NCBI GenBank assembly: GCA_017307315.1 | Contig: JAFKFF010000335.1 | Coordinates: forward strand, 1 to 6,343 | Direction of reading: 5' to 3' | Source: Alphaproteobacteria bacterium | GTDB lineage: Bacteria > Pseudomonadota > Alphaproteobacteria > Micropepsales > Micropepsaceae | Length of the DNA stretch: 6,343 nucleotides | Part shown: in pieces, positions 1 to 4,644 of the stretch | Position numbering within the stretch: the first letter of the stretch is position 1 | Layout: each line of letters begins with the position of its first letter | Notes under the pieces: model-generated | What the model was told of the DNA's origin: nothing | Databases searched by the model: none | The model's input: only the letters and a program-made list of their open reading frames with translations | Made by a program: the position numbers and the translations under genes

Positions 1-163
1 TCCGCCAAACACCGCCGATTGCCCTCTATGGCTCGCTATTACCGCCGACCACCGCATTCCACCGGGTGAGATAGTAAGCCGCCGACTCTACGCTACAGCC
101 CGCTATATCTTGATAGCATCGACGGCGACTTCTGCCCCCATGCCTGCCGTTCCGTAGTGTGGT
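1..163. other. Unassigned left-edge stretch
   Basis: No gene is recognised here. One plus-strand frame is open from the window edge to a TAG near position 157 (about 51 codons), and one minus-strand frame is open to a TAG near position 28. Neither translation resembles a family I know, and neither has a start with a ribosome-binding site. A short inverted repeat (GCTAT at 102-106, ATAGC at 113-117, six-base loop) lies downstream of the minus-strand immunity-like gene. It has only five pairs and no T tract, so it is not a credible terminator. The plus-strand frame could be the tail of a gene entering from the left, but nothing supports that beyond its being open. Confidence 0.4.
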
Positions 164-712
164 TCAGTTTGCACCGATTTTGGCAAGCCCGGTTTGAAGT
201 TGGCGGACAATCATGCCGAGTTGCCCCGAAGCCAGGAGGCCCGGGCCGAGCGGACCAGACCGGTTCTCGCCAACCGGCGGAAGCTGCAAAAGTGCAGCCC
301 GCACTTCCGGCGTGACTTGGCTTAGCTGCCACGTAATTTCTGTGATGGCGATTTCCGCCTGATCTGGGGCCGCTAGGCTGGCTGCTTTCACAGCGTATGC
401 AGCTGCCCCTAGGGCATGTGCGCCCATGTGGCAGATTGCCGATGCTTGACCGGCCGCTCTAGCCGCCGCCGCTGCCGCTGGCGACTTTACATCACGACCT
501 GCATTGCCACCGCCAAACCGTCCACGTATTTCCGAGGCGGTGTTCAATTCTCCACGGGAAAACGCCCGCGTCCGAGCAATGGCGTTGCGAGGACGATCAT
601 CGTCGGGGCGTTCAGCTTCGAACAAATAAAGGACGCGCTCAGCACACGCAGCAGCCCATTCAGCGACCAAGCGCCGGTTTGACTCGTTGAGCGTCTGCGC
701 CGAAATCTTCAT
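164..712 (-). CDS. Imm-5-like putative immunity protein
   Basis: The product is about 182 residues, Ala-rich and all-helical in appearance, with no signal peptide or membrane segment, so it is likely cytosolic. The pattern matches, from memory, the Imm-5-like 'putative immunity protein' family. An N-terminal helix (AEWAAACAERVLYLFE, roughly residues 17-32) is followed by a DDDRPRNAI segment and by FSRGEL. Then comes an Ala-rich stretch with RAAGQASAICHMGAHALGA, in which the two His residues and the AAYAVKAA helix are the recognisable core. Members of this family were proposed to neutralise polymorphic or contact-dependent toxins. That role is predicted rather than demonstrated. The start is uncertain: ATG at 712 gives MKISAQTL, while GTG at 718 would add two residues, and neither has a clear Shine-Dalgarno. 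The frame is open upstream to a TGA at 767-769 without another good start. No toxin gene lies next to it in the window. The family call is likely; the function is an inference. Confidence 0.72.
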   Translation of the reverse strand: MKISAQTLNESNRRLVAEWAAACAERVLYLFEAERPDDDRPRNAIARTRAFSRGELNTASEIRGRFGGGNAGRDVKSPAAAAAARAAGQASAICHMGAHALGAAAYAVKAASLAAPDQAEIAITEITWQLSQVTPEVRAALLQLPPVGENRSGPLGPGLLASGQLGMIVRQLQTGLAKIGAN

Positions 713-718
713 CGCCAC

Positions 719-934
719 GATCTGTAGTGTTTCGACTGAAAGCCTGTAGTTTGGCAGTTTACGCCTTCAAGCCACCAGAAACCAGACTATCTGCAAGCCA
801 CCCCATTGAAGCCATTCGCTCTCTCCTCAATTTTGGAGAGCTATAGCGTAGCTGTAGTTCTCGGTTTCGTCGGCTTCGGCCCGCCATTTCTCCCGTCGGG
901 CAAAAGCCCGGGAGGCGAGCCCCGGGCTTCAAGG
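719..934. other. Intergenic spacer, AT-richer than surroundings
   Basis: This holds the upstream region of the minus-strand immunity-like gene and the downstream region of the next minus-strand gene. By hand count, GC from 721 to 850 is near 48 percent, against roughly 60 percent in neighbouring genes. It contains three copies of CTGTAGT (722-728, 744-750, 852-858), two copies of CAAGCCACC (768-776, 794-802) and a six-pair inverted repeat CTCTCC/GGAGAG (821-826, 835-840, loop 827-834). I could not fit a convincing -35/-10 pair. The promoter for the immunity-like gene is expected here, but I cannot place it. Confidence 0.4.
902..929 (-). terminator. Rho-independent terminator after the TSP3-like gene
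   Basis: Read on the minus strand, AAGCCCGGG (929-921) pairs perfectly with CCCGGGCTT (912-904) around an eight-base loop. It continues into a run of four T (905-902 on the plus strand is AAAA). It starts only six bases after the stop codon at 935-937, as expected for the terminator of that gene. The T tract is short and partly lies inside the stem, so termination may be incomplete. Confidence 0.7.
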
Positions 935-1273
935 TCAACGATAGGGATTGTTGGGACGCCGGTCTCGCCAGTTCGGAATGCCGTCATTGTCCCTGTCACG
1001 GTCGAACCGGTTCGGAATGCCGTCCCGATCCCGGTCGTGGCGATAGGCGCGGTAATTGCGGCTGTAATGCGCTCTGTACCAATCGCGCTCGCGGGCGTGC
1101 CGCCAGGCATGCCAACGATGCGACCGGTCGTAGTAGCCATCATCGTAGGCGATGCCGATGTCACCAAACCGGAAGGAGAAACTCGAGGGCTGGGCCGTAG
1201 CCGGCACCGTGCCGGCCATGCCGGCGCTACACAGGAGCCCTGCCGCAAGCAGAATTTTCAGCGAGGTTTTCAT
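935..1273 (-). CDS. Secreted protein with two TSP3-like calcium repeats
   Basis: The product is a 112-residue exported protein. Residues 1-27 form a Sec signal peptide (MKTSLKILLAAGLL, cleavage predicted after ATA at 25-27). The mature part begins with a short Ser/Phe-rich segment, then an Arg/His/Trp/Tyr-rich stretch (about 47-79). It ends in two tandem 13-residue units, DRDRDGIPNRFDR (80-92) and DRDNDGIPNWRDR (93-105), followed by RPNNPYR. The DxDxDG spacing and 13-residue period are those of thrombospondin type 3 repeats, which bind calcium through the Asp side chains. Calcium binding here is inferred. The start is ATG at 1273 because AAAGGA at 1285-1280 sits six bases upstream. The in-frame ATG at 1279 would leave no spacing, and the open frame upstream to 1408 has no export logic. 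Small proteins with this ending are, from memory, common and uncharacterised in Alphaproteobacteria. The gene is monocistronic in appearance, with its own terminator. Confidence 0.8.
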   Translation of the reverse strand: MKTSLKILLAAGLLCSAGMAGTVPATAQPSSFSFRFGDIGIAYDDGYYDRSHRWHAWRHARERDWYRAHYSRNYRAYRHDRDRDGIPNRFDRDRDNDGIPNWRDRRPNNPYR

Positions 1274-1279
1274 GCTCAT

Positions 1280-1285
1280 TCCTTT
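1280..1285 (-). promoter_or_regulatory. Ribosome-binding site deciding the start at 1273
   Basis: The minus-strand sequence AAAGGA has a six-base spacer (which itself reads ATGAGC) before the ATG at 1273. The good spacing favours the second of two adjacent in-frame ATG codons, so the mature signal peptide begins MKTSLK. Confidence 0.7.
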
Positions 1286-1576
1286 CCCAGAATGCCGGGT
1301 CGATACATTTTGAGAAACTCTCGAACGGGCCACCTGTTCCGCCCGGCACCGCTCTTCGCGCGACAAGGCGGCCGCCCGTTGCGCATCCGGGGTTGGAAAA
1401 CCCAGCATCGAATCGCCGTCGCGCAGATGCGGTATTCTTTACGAATTGATCAAGGGCCGGCAAAAACCGTCCGCGCCAACACAAGACGGTGGAACAAACA
1501 CCGCATTTGCCCCCCCAAAACACCCCATTTCCGCCACACTCCTACGCAGACTTAACGCTGCTTTTTGAGAGCGAAA

Positions 1577-1581
1577 AAGGA
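1577..1581 (+). promoter_or_regulatory. Ribosome-binding site deciding the OmpA-like start
   Basis: AAGGA lies six bases ahead of the ATG at 1588. It selects that start over the in-frame upstream ATG at 1489, which would bury the lipoprotein signal peptide behind 33 extra polar residues. Confidence 0.75.
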
Positions 1582-1587
1582 TTCTCG

Positions 1588-2172
1588 ATGCTGAAAATTA
1601 ACCCCGCCCTCTTCGCCGCCGTTGCCGTGACCGCTATCGGTCTCGGCGGTTGCGCAACCAAGGATTATGTGAACCAACAAGTCGCGGCCGTGGACGCCAA
1701 AGCGCAGGCGACCCAGAGTCAAGTGAACGAACATCAGACCCACCTGACCAAGCTCGATCAGACCACGCAGGAAGCGCTCGATCGCGCCACCGCCGCCGGC
1801 AAGCTCGCCGAAGGCAAATTCCTGTATGAAATGGTCCTGTCGGACGATTCCGTCAAATTCCCTGTGGACAGCTCCAAACTCTCGTCCGAAGCGGAGCAAC
1901 GCTTGCAGGCCTTCGTGGACAAGCTGAAAACCGACAACCGCAATGTCTATCTCGAAATCCAGGGTCATACCGACGGAACGGGTTCGGATGCGCTCAATCA
2001 GCGGCTGGGCCAGCAACGGGCCGAGACTGTGCGCCTGTTCATGAACCAGCACGGCGTCGCCTTGAACCGGATGTCCACCATCTCCTACGGAGAGAAGGAC
2101 CCGGTCGCCAGCAACAAGACGCGTGCCGGCCGGGCGCAGAATCGCCGGGTCGTGATCGTCGTCATGTCCTGA
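1588..2172 (+). CDS. OmpA-domain lipoprotein, peptidoglycan-binding
   Basis: This is a 194-residue outer-membrane lipoprotein. Residues 1-21 are a lipoprotein signal peptide ending in the lipobox LGG before Cys22. Ala, not Asp, follows the cysteine, which favours delivery to the outer membrane by Lol. Residues about 25-77 are Gln/Ala/Lys-rich and look helical or coiled-coil (QVAAVDAKAQATQSQVNEHQ), probably a periplasmic spacer. Residues about 84-194 form an OmpA C-terminal domain. Its signatures are FPVDSSKL (91-98), the GHTDGTGS motif (126-133) with the Asp that contacts diaminopimelate, NQRLGQQRAETV (137-148), and the closing AQNRRVVIVV (183-192) with the second ligand-binding Arg. The role inferred from the family is non-covalent tethering of the outer membrane to peptidoglycan. 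It differs from classical Pal by its long coiled N-terminal spacer and by the absence of neighbouring tol genes, so no symbol is given. It stands alone, with its own terminator. Confidence 0.92.
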   Translation: MLKINPALFAAVAVTAIGLGGCATKDYVNQQVAAVDAKAQATQSQVNEHQTHLTKLDQTTQEALDRATAAGKLAEGKFLYEMVLSDDSVKFPVDSSKLSSEAEQRLQAFVDKLKTDNRNVYLEIQGHTDGTGSDALNQRLGQQRAETVRLFMNQHGVALNRMSTISYGEKDPVASNKTRAGRAQNRRVVIVVMS

Positions 2173-2193
2173 TCGCGATCTCCTGACGGAAAC

Positions 2194-2227
2194 AGGGCTT
2201 CCGGGAAACCGGGAGCCCTTTTCTTTT
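2194..2227 (+). terminator. Strong rho-independent terminator after the OmpA-like gene
   Basis: GGGCTTCCGG (2195-2204) pairs with CCGGGAGCCC (2209-2218) in a ten-pair stem with one G-T wobble, closed by a GAAA tetraloop and followed by TTTTCTTTT. An extra A-T pair can form at the base (2194, 2219). It lies 22 bases after the stop codon. The convergent minus-strand gene ends at 2237. Read from that side, the hairpin is preceded by A-rich sequence but followed only by TGTTT, so it may act weakly in both directions. Confidence 0.88.
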
Positions 2228-2236
2228 CGGCACCCG

Positions 2237-3019
2237 TCAGCGAACCGATCGCATGCCGCGCAGGCCCAGCAAGTCCGACCAGTGCCATTCGCCGGTGCCG
2301 ACGGCGAAGCGCGTGCCGCCATCCGCCAGCGACAACAGCACCAGCCCCCGCATGCGCTGATTGCGGCAGGCCGCCGGCGCGAAACCCACTTCCCACATGA
2401 TCGCCTCGCGAACCGCCGACAGGCCCTTGCCGTCCTGCTCGCCCGAGCGCACCCAGTCGCCGTTCCAGATCATGATGGCCTTGCCCACGCGGCCCGCATT
2501 GCGCACCGCCGTGTGCACCAGAGGATCGCGCCGAAGCGCCTTTTGAACCAGCTGCGCCATATCGCAGCCGCCGCCTCCTCCGCCGCCGCCCTCGCCCACG
2601 CCTGCCGCCCCGGCGATCTGCGCATCGCTGAGTAAATCCGAATTGTCAGAAGCCTGGATCTCGGAAGGCTCCGGCGAAGCAATGGTGATGCGCGGCATCG
2701 CCGGCTGCATCGCTTCAGGGCGCAGCTCCGTGGGTGCGGGCGGCGCCGGCGGAAGAGGCTGTTCGGCGATGGTGACCGTTATGGGGTCCAGAGACGGCTT
2801 GGGGCGCATGGGCGTCTCGCGCGGCCACAACAGCGCGGCAAACACCGCCAGATGCGCCATGACGCTGACCGCGCCGCCTAGGAGGCGCCTGCGGCGCTGG
2901 GCCCGCGACAAACCCGGATCGCCGGCACGAAGCAGATGCTCCGGGCGCGCGGGATCGCCGGAGCGCGGGTTCGGGCCAGGGATATCTCTTTTGGTCGTCA
3001 CAATGCCGAACGGGAACAC
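2237..3019 (-). CDS. TonB-like anchored protein with uncharacterised C-terminal domain
   Basis: The product has 260 residues. A basic cytoplasmic N-terminus (RAQRRRRLL, 39-47) leads into one membrane segment (about 48-65, GGAVSVMAHLAVFAALLW). A Pro-rich periplasmic stretch follows (about 66-120, with PLPPAPPAP at 88-96), then eight consecutive Gly (144-151). The C-terminal domain (152-260) opens with CDMAQLVQKALRRDP, contains AIMIWNGDWV (181-190) and FAPAACRN (213-220), and ends near GTGEWHWSDLL (241-251). Anchor plus Pro-rich spacer is the TonB plan, but the C-terminal domain lacks any TonB signature I recognise. From memory, similar 'hypothetical' or 'TonB-like' proteins occur in Caulobacter relatives. 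Cys152 and Cys218 could form a disulphide in the periplasm (inference). The start is GTG at 3019 with a weak GGGATC upstream; GTG at 3001 is a poorer alternative. It follows the barrel gene by 52 bases on the same strand, so co-transcription is plausible. No exbB or exbD is present. The function is unknown. Confidence 0.78.
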   Translation of the reverse strand: MFPFGIVTTKRDIPGPNPRSGDPARPEHLLRAGDPGLSRAQRRRRLLGGAVSVMAHLAVFAALLWPRETPMRPKPSLDPITVTIAEQPLPPAPPAPTELRPEAMQPAMPRITIASPEPSEIQASDNSDLLSDAQIAGAAGVGEGGGGGGGGCDMAQLVQKALRRDPLVHTAVRNAGRVGKAIMIWNGDWVRSGEQDGKGLSAVREAIMWEVGFAPAACRNQRMRGLVLLSLADGGTRFAVGTGEWHWSDLLGLRGMRSVR

Positions 3020-3071
3020 GATCCCGCGGCAGAAACGTGGCGGAACAGCGCCCGGGCGCGGTCCAACCCGT

Positions 3072-3974
3072 TCAGAAAGAGTAAACCAGCGTCAGCCGGG
3101 TTAAGGTGTCGGTATGGTCCAGGCCCAGCGGTGGGTTGGTTTCGTACTGGATGTGATAGGAAGCCCGGGCCGACAGCGCACCGATCAGATTGACCGTCAG
3201 GCCGGTATCGGATGTGAGCGTGCTGTCATGGCTCTGTCCGTAATAGGACGCTATTTCCGTCAGGACGAGATTGGGCAGGATATTCCAGAGATAGTTCACC
3301 GACGTGCGGCCGGCGATTTCATTCTCCGAGCGGCCGACGATGTAATCGGTCTGACGCAACGCGGGGCCTGCTTCCACGGAAAGGGTCATGCGCGGCCCCT
3401 TGAGCAGGAAATAGCCCAGGCCGACCGATTCGCTCATGCGGCTGTCGAAGCCGGAAAAGCGGTCCGACTCCCAGCTGAGTAGCCCCAGCGCGTATGCCCG
3501 GTCGTTGTAATTGTAGTGGCCGGAATAGCTCGCGAAATAGCGGCCTTTGCTTTCCGAGCCGTCATCGCGTTGATAGTCGGCCGTGGCGTTGAACACATGG
3601 TCCCAGAAAAGGCCATGGCGCGCAAAATTGAGACCCAGCGCGAGCGTGGTGCTGCGGGTGTTGCCGGTGGAGCTGGAAGCGCCCAATTCGCCCTGCCCCG
3701 TCCAGCCCTCGAAATAGCCGCGGCGCAGCAGCTCGGCGCGGTGACGCGCTTCGGCGGCCGCCTTCAACTGGGTCGCGAGCTTGTCGATCTCCTTTACCGA
3801 ACGCGGGTTTGCCTTCTTGGCGAACTTGATCGTCGCGGCGAGCTCGGCGGGATTGCCGCCATTCGCGGCGGCGCGGATCACCTCGGCGACCTGTTCCGGC
3901 ACCGGATCGGCATGCGCGATCGCGGGAACCATGAGCGCGACAGCGGCAAATGTTCCGGCAAAAAATCCGCGCAT
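3072..3974 (-). CDS. DUF481 (YdiY-type) outer-membrane beta-barrel protein
   Basis: The product has 300 residues. A Sec signal peptide (1-22, cleavage after AHA) is followed by a charged helical region (about 25-85, including AATIKFAKKANPRSVKEIDKL in part). The barrel starts at GYFEGWTGQGELGASSSTGNT (86-106 region). The GELGxSxSTGNT signature, alternating aromatic/hydrophobic strands and the C-terminal TLVYSF ending in Phe are typical of DUF481 barrels, described as salt-induced or YdiY-like outer-membrane proteins. The terminal Phe matches the recognition signal used by the BAM assembly machinery. No transported substrate is known for the family, and none can be inferred here. The start is ATG at 3974, with GGGAGGA at 3985-3979 just upstream and a signal peptide immediately after it. 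The frame open to 4205 is not used. It is divergent from the GNAT gene and probably leads a two-gene unit with the TonB-like gene. Confidence 0.9.
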   Translation of the reverse strand: MRGFFAGTFAAVALMVPAIAHADPVPEQVAEVIRAAANGGNPAELAATIKFAKKANPRSVKEIDKLATQLKAAAEARHRAELLRRGYFEGWTGQGELGASSSTGNTRSTTLALGLNFARHGLFWDHVFNATADYQRDDGSESKGRYFASYSGHYNYNDRAYALGLLSWESDRFSGFDSRMSESVGLGYFLLKGPRMTLSVEAGPALRQTDYIVGRSENEIAGRTSVNYLWNILPNLVLTEIASYYGQSHDSTLTSDTGLTVNLIGALSARASYHIQYETNPPLGLDHTDTLTRLTLVYSF

Positions 3975-3978
3975 ACTG

Positions 3979-3985
3979 TCCTCCC
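3979..3985 (-). promoter_or_regulatory. Ribosome-binding site deciding the DUF481 start
   Basis: The minus-strand sequence GGGAGGA ends four bases before the ATG at 3974. It is the strongest Shine-Dalgarno in the window and rules out the longer reading from 4205, which would overlap the divergent GNAT gene's start region. Confidence 0.8.
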
Positions 3986-4143
3986 GAATTGCATTTCGTA
4001 CTTCCCGGATTCTGTCCGCGATTGCAAACACAACTTGCCGGAATAAAGTGCGCTGACCGCGACAACATGCGAATCCCATCTTGAAGAAGGGCGGATCCGC
4101 GCGCGATTGGGGCATAATCGGGGCAGACATTCTGTCAAATCGG

Positions 4144-4148
4144 AAGGA
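4144..4148 (+). promoter_or_regulatory. Ribosome-binding site deciding the GNAT start
   Basis: AAGGA (within GGAAGGA, 4142-4148) precedes the ATG at 4156 by seven bases. This fixes the start there rather than at the in-frame ATG at 4081, which would add 25 residues that do not belong to the GNAT fold. Confidence 0.75.
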
Positions 4149-4155
4149 TACCGTA

Positions 4156-4638
4156 ATGGGGGATCTGGTCTTGCGCGACGCGACGCCAAAGGACGCGGAA
4201 CTCATTCTCGCCTATGTGCAAGAACTCGCGGCGTTCGAGCGTCTCACGCAGGACTGCGTCGCCACGCCCGCCGATTTTCGCCGGTTTCTTTTCGAGGAGC
4301 CGCGCGCGGGCGCGATGATGGCGGAATGGAACGGCGCGGCCGCGGGGTTCGCGCTCTATTTCTACAATTTCTCGACCTTCCTGGGGCGGCCCGGCCTTTA
4401 TCTGGAAGACCTGTTCGTGCGGCCGGCCTTTCGCCGCAACGGTATTGCGCGCGCGATCTTTCAGGCTCTCGCGCGCAAGGCGGTCGCCGAAGATTGCGGC
4501 CGCTTCGAATGGTCGGTGCTCGACTGGAACGAGAATGCGATCCGCTTCTATCGCGGCCTTGGCGCCGAGGCGATGGACGGCTGGACGACCCAACGCCTCA
4601 CCGGGGATGCGCTGCGCCGCCTTGCGGCAGAGGGATGA
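4156..4638 (+). CDS. GNAT N-acetyltransferase, SSAT (diamine acetyltransferase)-like
   Basis: The product is a 160-residue cytosolic enzyme with a complete GNAT fold, close to the usual length. It begins with LVLRDATPKDAELI (4-17), the typical first strand and helix. The core includes LYLEDLFVRPAFRRNGIA (81-98), where RRNGIA is the acetyl-CoA pyrophosphate-binding loop. VLDWNENAIRFYRGLGA (121-137) follows, with Tyr132 at the position of the general acid. The LEDxFV, WNExxIxFY and RxLGA pattern is that of the spermidine/spermine acetyltransferase group, which also includes thialysine acetyltransferases. The enzyme therefore probably transfers acetyl from acetyl-CoA to a primary amine of a polyamine or a lysine-like compound. 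The exact substrate cannot be read from the sequence. It is divergent from the DUF481 gene and convergent with the amidohydrolase, whose stop codon lies only six bases away. No terminator hairpin is evident between them. Confidence 0.9.
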   Translation: MGDLVLRDATPKDAELILAYVQELAAFERLTQDCVATPADFRRFLFEEPRAGAMMAEWNGAAAGFALYFYNFSTFLGRPGLYLEDLFVRPAFRRNGIARAIFQALARKAVAEDCGRFEWSVLDWNENAIRFYRGLGAEAMDGWTTQRLTGDALRRLAAEG

Positions 4639-4644
4639 GCGCCT

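Larger units (their letters stand above)
1274..1587. other. Divergent intergenic region between secreted and OmpA-like genes
   Basis: This 314-base spacer separates two divergently transcribed genes and should hold both promoters. Open frames crossing it on either strand lack ribosome-binding sites and recognisable protein features, so I see no gene in it. It contains a small hairpin (GGGTT 1390-1394, AACCC 1399-1403, four-base loop) and a run of seven C (1510-1516). It also has an AT-richer patch (about 1433-1450) with TTGATC and, on the minus strand, TAAAGA, but no -35/-10 pair with good spacing and consensus on either strand. Transcription start sites cannot be placed from the sequence alone. 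Confidence 0.5.
3975..4155. promoter_or_regulatory. Divergent promoter region, DUF481 barrel and GNAT gene
   Basis: This 181-base region separates two genes read outward, so it should carry both promoters. On the plus strand, CATAAT at 4113-4118 is a five-of-six match to the -10 consensus and lies 37 bases ahead of the GNAT start, but no -35 is visible at normal spacing. TTGAAG at 4081-4086 is 26 bases away, too far. A perfect ten-base palindrome, GCGGATCCGC (4091-4100), sits just upstream of the -10-like element and could be an operator, though this may be chance. No convincing minus-strand promoter was found. Confidence 0.4.

Noticed and set aside
821..840. Inverted repeat CTCTCC/GGAGAG as a terminator
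   Set aside because: Only six pairs form with an eight-base loop, and neither strand has a T tract after it.
164..850. Horizontal transfer of the immunity-like gene
   Set aside because: Hand counts put the gene near 60 percent GC, like its neighbours. Only the upstream spacer is lower, which is normal for a promoter region. No integrase, tRNA or insertion sequence is visible.
935..1273. Lipoprotein reading of the TSP3-like protein (Cys15 in its signal peptide)
   Set aside because: The residues before the Cys are GLL, and a Leu at -1 does not fit a lipobox. A Sec cleavage after ATA at 25-27 fits better.
806..1555. Plus-strand open frame of 249 codons
   Set aside because: It lies opposite the secreted TSP3-like gene and its upstream region. 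The translation is low-complexity Val/Pro/Arg with no ribosome-binding site, and it overlaps the terminator hairpin. It is a shadow frame of GC-rich DNA.
1552..2322. Minus-strand open frame of 256 codons
   Set aside because: It is antisense to the whole OmpA-domain lipoprotein, which has clear motifs and its own start signals. The antisense product resembles no family and crosses the terminator.
4113..4118. CATAAT as a full sigma-70 promoter for the GNAT gene
   Set aside because: No -35 element occurs at 16-18 bases, and TTGAAG is 26 bases away. It is kept only as a low-confidence -10-like element.
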